Shown: positions 24,873-34,256 of the stretch, in pieces | Numbering within the stretch: the first letter of the stretch is position 1 | Layout: every line of letters starts with the position of its first letter | DNA from: Candidatus Zixiibacteriota bacterium | GTDB lineage: Bacteria; Zixibacteria; MSB-5A5; GN15; FEB-12 | NCBI GenBank assembly: GCA_003641405.1 | Contig: QNAF01000002.1 | Location: forward strand, 1 to 35,109 | Direction of reading: 5' to 3' | DNA: 35,109 bases | The notes under the pieces: generated by a model | What the model saw: only the letters and a program-made list of their open reading frames with translations | What the model was told of the DNA's origin: nothing | Databases searched by the model: none | Position numbers and translations under genes: made by a program

Positions 24873-25598
24873 ATGAGTACAAATGCCTTCAAGTTCGTGC
24901 CTTTGGCGCTACTCGCCGCCATTATGCTATCGCTGATCGTTTCGGCCCAGTCGCGGCAATCGACAGCGCTCGACTACCAGCGGAGCAAATATAACCCTGA
25001 TCCGTCGGCTATTAAGGTTGCCCGACTGCACTACTCCGGTGGTGGAGACTGGTACTGGGGTTCGTCGGCCGTTCCGAATTTCCTCAAGTTCGTCAGGGAT
25101 AACACCACCATGCCGGTTGATACCATTGAGCGACAGGTCAAGATCATGGACGCGGACCTGTTCCAGTATCCGTTCCTGTTTGCCACCGGACACGGCGTAA
25201 TCAGCTTTGAGACGGAGGAAAAGGAGCGCCTGCGGACGTACCTGCTGGGCGGCGGATTCTTGTTTGTGAACGACTCCTACGGAATGGACAGGATATTTCG
25301 GGAGGAGATGGCGGGACTATTCCCTGAAAGGGAAATAGTGGAACTGCCGTTTGATCACCTGATCTACCACAGTTTCTACGATTTCCCCAATGGCCCACCG
25401 AAGATTCACGAGCACGATGAGCTGCCACCGAGGGGATATGCCATTATTGTCAATGGCCGAGTCGTATTGTATTTCCTGGTGGAATCGGATATCGGGGACG
25501 GCTGGGAAGATGAACATGTACACAACGACCCGCCGGAGAAGCGCCTTGAGGCGTTTCGGATGGGTCTGAACATACTTACCTACGCTTTGTTGTACTGA
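24873..25598 (+). CDS. DUF4159 domain protein, exported
   Basis: 241 aa. Residues 1-25 form a signal peptide (KFVPLALLAAIMLSLIVSAQS). The rest matches DUF4159: VARLHYSGGGDWYWG, an FATGHGVISFETEEKERLRTYL turn, GGGFLFVNDS, and the PFDHLIYHSFYDFP region, ending in a short helix. DUF4159 has a class I glutamine amidotransferase-like Rossmann fold and no proven activity. It commonly neighbours MoxR/Bat-type aerotolerance genes or DUF4175 genes, as here. No ribosome binding site is visible and the -10 box is adjacent, so translation may be leaderless. The DUF4175-like gene follows after 119 bases. Confidence 0.9.
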   Translation: MSTNAFKFVPLALLAAIMLSLIVSAQSRQSTALDYQRSKYNPDPSAIKVARLHYSGGGDWYWGSSAVPNFLKFVRDNTTMPVDTIERQVKIMDADLFQYPFLFATGHGVISFETEEKERLRTYLLGGGFLFVNDSYGMDRIFREEMAGLFPEREIVELPFDHLIYHSFYDFPNGPPKIHEHDELPPRGYAIIVNGRVVLYFLVESDIGDGWEDEHVHNDPPEKRLEAFRMGLNILTYALLY

Positions 25599-25717
25599 GT
25601 AATAAGGATACTGCCCCGAACCCTTCTGAACAGGTTGCTTTCATCGGCGTCTTACCCAGGGATGCCGATACAAATAGATAACTCGGACGACCAGAAACAG
25701 ACGACCCGAAGGACCAG

Positions 25718-28700
25718 ATGATGTCAGAGATCAAATCGACAACCGCGCTGCAGAAGAAACTGAGATCGGTTCTACTCAGACAAAGGCTGGTTATGTTTGC
25801 AGCCGGTATGCTGGTAACAATCGCCGTTGTGCTGATGACATGGATGCTGTTGTCGCTCGCAGCCAATGTCATGGTGCTGTCGGTATGGCTGAAAGTTTCG
25901 CTTCTGGTCTCGGCAGGTCTGGTAGCTCTGTTTTTCTTTGTCAGGTTTGCTCTGGCGCGGCTGTTCGACGGCAATACGGACGCCGTGGCGGTTGCCCTGG
26001 AGCAGAAGAATCCGAGACTGAAGGGACGTCTTGTTGCGGCGGTCCAGTTTGCAAGACGTGGACGGTTTGAAGGTTTTTCCTCGGATCTGATCGAAGCCAC
26101 CCGGATTCAAGCGCTGGCGAAGGCGGGTCAAATCGATTTTGGCGACGTTGTCAGTTTTCGGGCTGTGCGGAAAACCGGCCGTCTGTTTGCCGTCGCGGCA
26201 GTTCTGGCAACGGTGATCCTGTTACTTGCCCCGGGATTCTTTGACTATGCTTTTGAAGTTTACTCCAACCCCACTACAAGGATTGCGCCCCCGATCGCCT
26301 ATGGCGTGACTCCGGTTCCGGCCTCAACCGAGTGGGTGAAGTATAGAGATATCAGAATTGGTGGCGCCATCATTGGTCAGCGATTGCCGGAGAAAGCGGT
26401 CATTTTCCATCGGCTGGCCGGAGGTTCCTGGCAGGAGACAAAGATCGACATACGCGGCCTGCAGAAAGCAGCGATTGAGTCAGGCGATTCATGCTTTTTC
26501 GGGACGACACTTCGGCAGATCAATCGGTCTTTCGACTTCTACGTAAAGGCCGGCGAAATCACAACGGCGACACAGAAGATTGACGTGGTCGACCGTCCCC
26601 GCGTCACCGGCATTAACCTTTCCGTATTCTATCCGGAATACACCGAACTTCCACCGCTCATAGTCGATGAGAACAACGGTTCGTTCGCCGCCGTCGTTGG
26701 CAGTCGAGCAACTCTGAAGATTGCAACCAACCTGCCAATAGAAAAAGCTGAACTCATATTCGACGACAGCAGCCGAACACCTCTGACCGTTGAGGGCAAA
26801 ACCGGCCAGGTGGCGCTGAATGTCGATCGGTCGCGCGCCTATCGCATAGAACTGCTGGATCACCTGGGTGAGAAGAATCCTGACCCGATTGAATACTACA
26901 TCACCGCTATCCCGGATGAGTACCCGTCAATTGACGTTCTCCGACCCGGTTTCGACGTGAATCTCAACGACGAGATGATTCTGCCGTTACTCGTTCGGAT
27001 ATTCGATGACTACGGCTTCTCGTCGCTGGTTATGAAGTTCACCGTGTTCTCACATGGCCGACCATCAGAGGAACATGTGGCCGTGCTGCATTACTCGGAC
27101 AATATCAATACACAAGGCGATGTTGAATTCAATTGGGACATGGATCGACTTAACCTGTTCCCAGGTGACTACGTGATGTACTTCTTTGAGGTCGCCGATA
27201 ACGATGTGATTTCCGGCCCCAAAGTAACAAAGACACGTCAGTATATCGCACGGCTGCCATCGCTTGATGAAATCATTGCGGAAGTAGAACAGGAGTCGAT
27301 GAGACGGATAATCAGCACAGAGGACCTTGTCAGGGCCGGTAAAGAGACAGCGCGTCGCATCAAGGAAGCAGCGCGCAAACTCGAGGCCGAATCCAAAACC
27401 AGCCGTACAGCTGACTGGCAGCAGCAGAAAGAACTGGAGTCCGTTGTCCAGAGGAACGAGGAAATGCTGAAGCAGGTCGAAAAGGCGGCGGCGGATATGC
27501 AGAAATCACTGGAGAAACTTCAGGATAATTCTCTGATGAGTCGCGAAATCATGGAGAAGCTCGCAGAGATTCAAAAACTGTTTGAGGATGTCGCTACCCC
27601 GGAAATGCGCGAAGCGCAACAGAAGCTGATGGAAGCCCTGCGGAACATGAACCAGAAGGAACTTGAAAAGGCAATGAAGGATTTTCAGATGTCTCAGGAC
27701 GAGATGCTGGAGCGTCTTGAACGAACTCTTGCACTTCTCAAGCGAATGCAGGCCATGCAGAAGATGGAAGCAATGATCCGCAAGGCCGAGGAGATAACAA
27801 AGCAACAGGCCAAGATGAACGAGCAGGCCGAGGCCTCTGACAAAGAGTCACTGCCGAATCTGAGCGAGGCGGAAGATGAGAACCGCGAAGCCCTCGAAGA
27901 GTTGAAAAAGGAAGTGAGTGAGCTTCAGGAACTGATGAAGCAGGCCGGGATGGAAGAAGAGGCGGAAGCGCAGAAATTTACCGAGGCCCTGGAGAAAACG
28001 GACGCCGAGCAGAATATGCAGCAGATGTCCGGAGCCATGCAGAAGCAGCAAAAGCAGCAGGCAGGGAGCCAGGGAAAGAAAGCCCATTCCAAGCTGTTAC
28101 AGATGTTAGACCAGATGCAGCAGGCGCAGATGGCCATGTCTGGAGGGCTCAGCAAGGAGATGGAGTTAGCTATGCGTCGAGCCATTGATCACGCCAATAA
28201 CCTTTCGCAGGATCAGGAAGACCTGCTGCGCGAGGCGCAGGCAATCGATCCGCGCTCAGTTGTTATCAGGGATCTGGCCGCTAGTCAGCAGGATCTGGCA
28301 GAGGCCTGTACCGGTCTGCAGAAGAGTGTAACGGACATGGCAAACAAAAATCCGTTTGTAGCCGGTGATCTCAAGAATCTGGTAGATAAGGCGATCAGCA
28401 ACATGGAAATGGCTACGCAAGCGTGTGATTCCAAAACAGGTTCACGAGCTTGCGCTTATCAGCGTGAGGCCATGTTCTATCTGAACCGAGCCGCGATAAG
28501 ACTTATGGAGTCGCTTGATCAACAGCAGCAATGCAAAAACGGTGGCAACTGTAACAAAGGTATGGCAAAGCTTGAGTCAATGTGCCGCAAGCAGGGACAG
28601 CTCAACAAACAGACTCAGGGCCAGTGCAATAACCCGGGTTCCTGTTCGGAAGGTAGTCGGCCGCGTCCGGGAGAGGAAGGACAAGGCCAGCCGGGACAGG

Positions 28701-29173
28701 GCCAGCAGGGACAAGGCCTGAGGCGCCTTGCTGGAGAACAGGGTGCGATTCGGAAGTCCATGGAGGAACTTGAACGGGAGTTTGGAGGTTCAAGGCAGAT
28801 TCTGGGCCGGTTGTCAGACATCAGCCGTGAAATGAAGGAAGTAGAGGAAGCACTGGCCAGTGGTGAAGTCGGCCCTGAGACGCTTGATCGTCAACTTAGA
28901 ATATACTCTCGCATGCTTGAGGCTGCTCGTTCGCTTCAACGCAAGGATTTCACCGAGAAGCGTCAGGCCGCGTCAGCTAGTGAACAACCAATCTACCTGC
29001 CGCAGGGGCTGTCAGAGAACTTCCTGGATGAGACTATCGACCTTGAGGACAGACTTCGCCGTTTCCTGGGCGATGACTACCCGCCGCAGTACGAAGAGCA
29101 GATAAAGGCATATTTCAAGGCACTTCTCAACACCGAGACTGAAATGCGCACACAGCCAGAGGTGACTCCATGA
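25718..29173 (+). CDS. DUF4175-like large membrane protein with coiled coil and Cys/Gln-rich tail
   Basis: 1151 aa. Three N-terminal membrane helices (about 25-45, 52-76 and 154-173), then a beta-rich periplasmic region (about 190-510). Next comes a very long charged, Met/Gln/Glu-rich coiled coil (about 515-840), a helical part, and a low-complexity segment near 930-1000 with paired cysteines spaced C-x5-C (CKNGGNC and CNNPGSC) and GQGQPGQGQQ repeats. The layout fits DUF4175/TIGR02302-like proteins, whose role is unknown; identity is by layout, not by a catalytic motif. Start ATG 25718 (or 25721) follows AAGGA. It overlaps the TPR gene by four bases (ATGA), so the pair is coupled. Confidence 0.8.
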   Translation: MMSEIKSTTALQKKLRSVLLRQRLVMFAAGMLVTIAVVLMTWMLLSLAANVMVLSVWLKVSLLVSAGLVALFFFVRFALARLFDGNTDAVAVALEQKNPRLKGRLVAAVQFARRGRFEGFSSDLIEATRIQALAKAGQIDFGDVVSFRAVRKTGRLFAVAAVLATVILLLAPGFFDYAFEVYSNPTTRIAPPIAYGVTPVPASTEWVKYRDIRIGGAIIGQRLPEKAVIFHRLAGGSWQETKIDIRGLQKAAIESGDSCFFGTTLRQINRSFDFYVKAGEITTATQKIDVVDRPRVTGINLSVFYPEYTELPPLIVDENNGSFAAVVGSRATLKIATNLPIEKAELIFDDSSRTPLTVEGKTGQVALNVDRSRAYRIELLDHLGEKNPDPIEYYITAIPDEYPSIDVLRPGFDVNLNDEMILPLLVRIFDDYGFSSLVMKFTVFSHGRPSEEHVAVLHYSDNINTQGDVEFNWDMDRLNLFPGDYVMYFFEVADNDVISGPKVTKTRQYIARLPSLDEIIAEVEQESMRRIISTEDLVRAGKETARRIKEAARKLEAESKTSRTADWQQQKELESVVQRNEEMLKQVEKAAADMQKSLEKLQDNSLMSREIMEKLAEIQKLFEDVATPEMREAQQKLMEALRNMNQKELEKAMKDFQMSQDEMLERLERTLALLKRMQAMQKMEAMIRKAEEITKQQAKMNEQAEASDKESLPNLSEAEDENREALEELKKEVSELQELMKQAGMEEEAEAQKFTEALEKTDAEQNMQQMSGAMQKQQKQQAGSQGKKAHSKLLQMLDQMQQAQMAMSGGLSKEMELAMRRAIDHANNLSQDQEDLLREAQAIDPRSVVIRDLAASQQDLAEACTGLQKSVTDMANKNPFVAGDLKNLVDKAISNMEMATQACDSKTGSRACAYQREAMFYLNRAAIRLMESLDQQQQCKNGGNCNKGMAKLESMCRKQGQLNKQTQGQCNNPGSCSEGSRPRPGEEGQGQPGQGQQGQGLRRLAGEQGAIRKSMEELEREFGGSRQILGRLSDISREMKEVEEALASGEVGPETLDRQLRIYSRMLEAARSLQRKDFTEKRQAASASEQPIYLPQGLSENFLDETIDLEDRLRRFLGDDYPPQYEEQIKAYFKALLNTETEMRTQPEVTP

Positions 29174-31023
29174 AGAGACAGACCGTTATGTGTTTCTTTC
29201 TGATCTGTCTCATGATGGTAGCTGCCGGAGCCGGCACTGCTTTGGCTCAGTCGATCCAGCCAGACAAAAAAGAGCCGAGGATTATCCGTCTTCTCCCTCA
29301 GGAGGACCAGGAGGTCGGGCTAGCGCGTCGGCTTATGAGTGCCGGTAATTTCCAGGGAGCCGCCGACGTACTGGAAGTAACCTGCCAGAAAGATCCTGAT
29401 GACCGGCTCGCGCACAATCTTCTGAAGAACTGCTATGATTTTCTCAAACAGTTCGAGAAAGCAGAGCTCCTGATCAGAAGTGCCCTGGAGAGAAACCCTG
29501 ATTCGTTTGGTGACTGGATAGCCCTGGGGGAAGTGCTCATCAAGGCGGGAAAAAACGACGAGGGAGCGAAAGCTTTCGATGAAGTTGTTCGTCTTGCATG
29601 GATAGGCAACGATTCCCGCAGGCTTGCGGCGATTCGGAGCCTGATCGCAAGTGGGTTTGATGACAGGGCGCTTCAACTGATTCAGGACGCGAGGCAGAAA
29701 AGCGAAAATTCGACGCTGTTCGCAACGGAACGTGGGACGGTGCTCGAAGGTCAGATGAAGTACCTGGAAGCTCTGGAAGAATATATGTCACTCCTGTCCG
29801 GTGAAAACAGTTCGGAGGCGGTGCAGGCTGAGAAGAAGCTATTAGCTCTTCTGGAGTTTGAGCAGTCGGCAGAGGAAGTCGAGGCCGCTCTGGTTGCCCT
29901 GGCAGATAGCTTATCAAGCGAGAGAGTGCTGAGCCTGCTGATGAACCACTGTATCAAGGTCGGTCGATTTGAAGACGCTTTCACCTTCGCCGTTCGACAG
30001 GATTCAGTCTCCAGTCGCAAAGCGGCCCCCCTGCTGGATTTCATGCGTCGATGCGAGGAACGAAAGCTCTGGGACGAAGTGCCCAGGGTGGCTGAATATG
30101 TTGTGTCACGGTACGGGGGCGATGTCTCGGTGGAAGTACCAACAATGTTCCGATATGCCTATGCCCTTGCTCAACTGGGTCGGGCAGAAGATGCAATCTC
30201 TGCCTACGAGAGACTACATGACAAGTGTGAGCGTAATCAGGAGAAAGCCGAGGCGCTGTATAGTATCGGGGCAGTCCACTTGGATCTGCTTGGCGATGTT
30301 GAGACTGCGCTGAGCTATTTTGATTCCATTGTCACTAATTATCCCGTGGGATCTGCCTATGTCAATTCCCGTATTGCCATTCCCCGATGTCATCTCAGGG
30401 CTGGCCGGCTTGATCAGGCTCGTGCCGAGTTCGAAGGTCTCGGCAAGTTCAAGCTGGGCGAGGATCTCACTGAAGAAATCAGCTACTACCTGGGGATGGT
30501 GAGGTTTTTCCACAAGAGCTACGATTCCTCTGTGGTGGCCTTCCGCAAGCTGATGGTAGACTATCCGCGTGGATATTACGTCAATGATGCTCTTCAGATG
30601 GTACTACTGATCGGTGAAGGAAAACAGGACGATACCGCTCTGTACGATCTCTCAAGTGCCATGTTTTTCGAGATGCGGAAGATGCCGGACAGCGCCAGGG
30701 CGAGACTGCAGACTATTGCAGAAAGTGATGGCGGGGTGCTGGCTGATGTGGCTCTGTTCAGATTGGCGAATCTCGAGATCGAGCAATCGAATTCAACTGC
30801 TGCCCTGAGCGCAATTGAGCAATTGATAGCGAATTTTCCGGATTCCTACTACACACCTTACGGCTTGAAAACAAAGGCAGACATGCTTCTGAAGACTGAC
30901 GTGGGAACTATCGAAGCGGGGCAGATATATCGCCTTCTGCTGGAAACATATCCCGATTATCCGTTTGCCAGTGAGATACGGCAGAAGCTGCGCGAGTTGG
31001 AGCTTGAGCAGACGATCGGTTAG
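29170..31023 (+). CDS. Exported TPR-repeat protein
   Basis: 617 aa. A signal peptide (residues 1-27, ending TALAQS) is followed by many tetratricopeptide-type helical hairpins: recognisable units around 55-140 (GNFQGAADVLE..., FEKAELLIRSALERNPDSFGDW), 320-400 and 430-610 (DSSVVAFRKLMVDYPRGYYVNDAL, EAGQIYRLLLETYPDYPFASEI). Such solenoids are scaffolds in the periplasm, resembling YbgF/BamD-like repeats toward the C-terminus. ATG 29170 overlaps the stop of the DUF4175-like gene, so the two proteins probably act together. Its stop overlaps the end of the opposing small gene by four bases. Confidence 0.88.
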   Translation: MKRQTVMCFFLICLMMVAAGAGTALAQSIQPDKKEPRIIRLLPQEDQEVGLARRLMSAGNFQGAADVLEVTCQKDPDDRLAHNLLKNCYDFLKQFEKAELLIRSALERNPDSFGDWIALGEVLIKAGKNDEGAKAFDEVVRLAWIGNDSRRLAAIRSLIASGFDDRALQLIQDARQKSENSTLFATERGTVLEGQMKYLEALEEYMSLLSGENSSEAVQAEKKLLALLEFEQSAEEVEAALVALADSLSSERVLSLLMNHCIKVGRFEDAFTFAVRQDSVSSRKAAPLLDFMRRCEERKLWDEVPRVAEYVVSRYGGDVSVEVPTMFRYAYALAQLGRAEDAISAYERLHDKCERNQEKAEALYSIGAVHLDLLGDVETALSYFDSIVTNYPVGSAYVNSRIAIPRCHLRAGRLDQARAEFEGLGKFKLGEDLTEEISYYLGMVRFFHKSYDSSVVAFRKLMVDYPRGYYVNDALQMVLLIGEGKQDDTALYDLSSAMFFEMRKMPDSARARLQTIAESDGGVLADVALFRLANLEIEQSNSTAALSAIEQLIANFPDSYYTPYGLKTKADMLLKTDVGTIEAGQIYRLLLETYPDYPFASEIRQKLRELELEQTIG

Positions 31024-31268
31024 TAGTCAGCGAGTTTTTCCCGGCCCTCTTTCAGGGAGCGTATTTCCCGCTCCAGTACGAATATCTTGTCCTGGTATTT
31101 CTCTAATTTCTGCTCTTTGGACTTTGTGCTGGTCCTGACAAAAAGCGCCAGTGAGATCAGCATAAACAGCACAGAATTGACTTGCCGAAAAACCTCACCC
31201 ATATTCAAAACCGAATCAACAAAGGCAAAAATTGCCAGTGCAAACAGTACTCCGCACCAGATCAGCAT
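31020..31268 (-). CDS. Small two-helix membrane protein with C-terminal coiled coil
   Basis: 82 aa. Two hydrophobic segments (about 3-20 and 33-50) are followed by a charged helix with heptad-like spacing (EKYQDKIFVLEREIRSLKEG). No family is recognised. The frame opens with TTG at 31283, but the true start is ATG 31268, six bases after a perfect GGAGG. The gene converges with the TPR gene and they share four bases, leaving no room for a terminator between them. Confidence 0.75.
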   Translation of the reverse strand: MLIWCGVLFALAIFAFVDSVLNMGEVFRQVNSVLFMLISLALFVRTSTKSKEQKLEKYQDKIFVLEREIRSLKEGREKLADY

Positions 31269-31425
31269 GAGCGACCTCCTCAAAACAAGATTAATCCTCT
31301 CTACCCGTGACGTAGTAAGATTACTGTTGGCTTCGAGACCTCAGTTGCTATATTTGCTTCGTCTGTCACAGGCAGCGTCTACAGAGTGTATCGACTGTCT
31401 GGCCGGTTCTGTTTAGGAGGATGTT

Positions 31426-34185
31426 TTGACCGATTTTTCCACAGGTAATGGCGGGTCTTTTGACCGCACCAACGCTTTTCTGGCGGCCTTGGTCTTTGTT
31501 ATCTCATTCGTAGTTTATGCCCTGACAGTGCAACAATCGTTCTCCTTCTGGGATTGCGGTGAGTTCATTGCCTGTGCCTATACGATGGGGATTCCTCATC
31601 CGCCCGGAACACCGCTTCTAATGCTCCTGGGGCGGGTCTTTGCTCTGGTCCCGTTTGTTGAAGATATTTCTCACCGCATAAACTACCTTTCGGTGATTTC
31701 CTCCGCGCTGACTGCGATGTTCAGCTATCTTCTCGCCGTCAAAATGATCCGCCATTTCTTCTCTCGCGGTGATGACAATCCGCTGAACCGGCTGATTGCC
31801 TATTTTGGTGGTCTGACCGGAAGTTTTTTCGTTGCCTTCTCGTGTACCAACTGGGCGAATTCAGTGGAAGCGGAGGCTTACGGTCTGGCGCTGGCTCTTT
31901 CGGTGGCAATTGTCTGGTTGACCTTCAGATATGTGGAACAACGGGGGACACCACAGGCAGCCATGACTATGGTGCTGGCGATGTATCTTGCCATGGTTGG
32001 TCTCGGCATACATATGACGGTATTCCTCGTGGTCCCTGTCTGCGCCATTTTCTTCGTACTGAAAAAGGAAGCCGTTGCCAGGGATTACTTGATGGTCTGT
32101 GCCTTTGCGGTGATAGAGCTGCTTCTGATAATCCTGTTTGCCAACGGGCGTGGCGGTTCACCGATATTCATGCTTGTTTCACTGATTCTCGGTGCTGTTC
32201 TGTTGTTCATGCTGTATCGCAAGATCCACTGGGGGATTGTCATCGCTCTGGCAGTGTGCTCGTCGGTAATGATATCTTTCAGCCTTTACTTCAAATTGCT
32301 GCCAGTGGGTATAGTCGCGCTCGTAGTGTTGGGGGCGGTGGCCAAAAGCCGTGGTTGGAGTATTCAGTGGAAAACGGCCCTTGTCATTCTACTGGTCGGC
32401 TTCATTGGTTTCTCCACGCATTTCTATATCCCGATAAGGTCCAGTCTCAGTCCCCGTATCGACGAGAACAACCCGTCGCGGGACTGGCAGACTTTTGTCA
32501 GTTTTCTTGATCGACAGCAGTATGGTCAGCAGTCGATGGTCGACCGCATGTTCATCAGGCGTGGTAGCTGGTCAAATCAATTTGGTCGTCACCCTCACAT
32601 GGGTTTCTGGTCGTATTTCGAAGAACAGTATTCGCGTGGTGGCTGGCTCTTCGTGCCATTTTTCGCTCTGGGATTGATAGGTATGGCAGTAGCCATCAGG
32701 AAGAGGCAGGAGTTGGGCATACCGTTCTTCACTCTCTTCATCCTATGTTCCGTGGGGCTGGTACTCTATATGAATTTTGCGGATGGAACCAAGTACACGC
32801 CTGAGGGCGGTGCCTATCTCGAAGTAAGGGATCGAGATTATTTCTTCACGCCCGCTTTTGTCTTCTTCGGTATAGCCATGGGGCTGGGCATCGCGGGCAT
32901 TATGCAGTACGTCAAGGACAAGTTCGCTCTCTCCGATCCCGGCAGGCAGCGCAACCTGGTCTATCTGATGTCTGTGCTCGTGCTGCTTCCGGGAATCTCG
33001 CTGGGAAAGAACTATCACATCAATGATCGTTCCAAGAATATACTCCCGTATCTATACGCCAAGAACCTTCTGGACACGTGTGAGGAAAACGCCATAATCT
33101 TCACATCAGGAGACAATGATACTTTCCCGCTGTGGTGCCTTCAGGAAGTATATGACTATCGCAAAGACGTGAGGGTTGTCTGCCTTTCGCTGCTTGATAC
33201 GGACTGGTATGTCGCACAGATGAAGAATCGCTATGACGTTCCCATTTCTCTAACAGACAAGCAGATTCTCTGGTATCCGATGACCTATGATAACGGCGTT
33301 GAGATAAGACAACCGAAAAAGCCGTTCAATGACCGGCCGAGAGGAAGGAAGGCATATCTACAAGCCTCCATGGTCGGCGACAATGTTGTCCGGGTGCAGC
33401 ACATGATTGTTGATGAAATAGTCATCGAGAACAAATGGGAGGTCCCGATCTATTTCAGTTCCCCACCGTACGCGGAGTCACCACTGCGACTCCGTGAGTT
33501 CGCCATGCACTGCGGTCAGGTCTTCCGACTTGATCGAGAGCCTTCGCAGAATCTGGTTGACGTTGAGAAGGGATATGACCTGTTTATGAACGTCTATCGC
33601 TTCGACGGGTTCGAGAACTCGGACGTCTACCGCAATGAAAATGCAACAGGTGTGTTTCTTGGATTGGGTATGTCGTCTATTCGCATTTACGATGCCCTGA
33701 TAGCACAGGGAGATCGTGACCGGGCAGTTGCACTGATGGAGCGATTGAGGGAGGTCTACCCCGAGTACTGGCAACCGACAGCCGTGCTTGCAGACCTGTA
33801 TATGAGCGAGGGTGACTCGGTGCGATCACTCGAAGTACTTCAACAGGCCCACGACACGCTGGAAGCGTTCCTGGCCAGTAACCTGGAGAACCTGTACTAC
33901 CGACAGGACCTCGGAACGATTAAGATTGAAATTGGCCGGATCACTGGCGACCAGAAGATGTCCGATGAGGGGGTGAATCTGATATGGGAGGCGTTCGATG
34001 CGAATCGCAACAGCGGATATGCTTTCAATCGAATGGTATCAGTGCTTGCCAATGCCGGACGCCTGACAGACCTTCAACGTGTGGCACGCCAGCACGCTGA
34101 GTACAGAATTAACCTGAGAGATTCCAGACTGCAGCGCATTCTGGGGATGGGTATTTCCACCCCGCCACCAACGCCCGGGTTTTGA
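31426..34185 (+). CDS. DUF2723 membrane protein (GT-C type, TMEM260/O-mannosyltransferase-like)
   Basis: 919 aa. About 12 membrane helices occupy residues ~18-530, followed by a ~390-residue soluble C-terminal part ending in TPR-like helices (about 770-900). The family signature sits right after the first helix: FWDCGEFIACAY with Asp43 and Glu46, then IPHPPGTPL. In the TMEM260 group this acidic motif belongs to an O-mannosyltransferase active site; in FCB bacteria the substrate is unproven. The start is TTG 31426, five bases after AGGAGG (31415-31420). An ATG at 31421 opens only ATG-TTT-TGA and cannot be the start. The following hairpin ends the transcript. Confidence 0.88.
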   Translation: MTDFSTGNGGSFDRTNAFLAALVFVISFVVYALTVQQSFSFWDCGEFIACAYTMGIPHPPGTPLLMLLGRVFALVPFVEDISHRINYLSVISSALTAMFSYLLAVKMIRHFFSRGDDNPLNRLIAYFGGLTGSFFVAFSCTNWANSVEAEAYGLALALSVAIVWLTFRYVEQRGTPQAAMTMVLAMYLAMVGLGIHMTVFLVVPVCAIFFVLKKEAVARDYLMVCAFAVIELLLIILFANGRGGSPIFMLVSLILGAVLLFMLYRKIHWGIVIALAVCSSVMISFSLYFKLLPVGIVALVVLGAVAKSRGWSIQWKTALVILLVGFIGFSTHFYIPIRSSLSPRIDENNPSRDWQTFVSFLDRQQYGQQSMVDRMFIRRGSWSNQFGRHPHMGFWSYFEEQYSRGGWLFVPFFALGLIGMAVAIRKRQELGIPFFTLFILCSVGLVLYMNFADGTKYTPEGGAYLEVRDRDYFFTPAFVFFGIAMGLGIAGIMQYVKDKFALSDPGRQRNLVYLMSVLVLLPGISLGKNYHINDRSKNILPYLYAKNLLDTCEENAIIFTSGDNDTFPLWCLQEVYDYRKDVRVVCLSLLDTDWYVAQMKNRYDVPISLTDKQILWYPMTYDNGVEIRQPKKPFNDRPRGRKAYLQASMVGDNVVRVQHMIVDEIVIENKWEVPIYFSSPPYAESPLRLREFAMHCGQVFRLDREPSQNLVDVEKGYDLFMNVYRFDGFENSDVYRNENATGVFLGLGMSSIRIYDALIAQGDRDRAVALMERLREVYPEYWQPTAVLADLYMSEGDSVRSLEVLQQAHDTLEAFLASNLENLYYRQDLGTIKIEIGRITGDQKMSDEGVNLIWEAFDANRNSGYAFNRMVSVLANAGRLTDLQRVARQHAEYRINLRDSRLQRILGMGISTPPPTPGF

Positions 34186-34211
34186 TGACAGGGATTATAT
34201 AGAAAGTCAAT

Positions 34212-34246
34212 TACACGCCTCCGATGTTCGGGGGCGTGTTGCATTT
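34212..34246 (+). terminator. Rho-independent terminator after the DUF2723 gene
   Basis: A 12-bp stem with one G-T wobble (ACACGCCTCCGA pairing with TCGGGGGCGTGT) closes a 3-nt loop, followed by TGCATTTT. It lies 27 bases after the DUF2723 stop. Confidence 0.75.
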
Positions 34247-34256
34247 TCCCGTGTCC

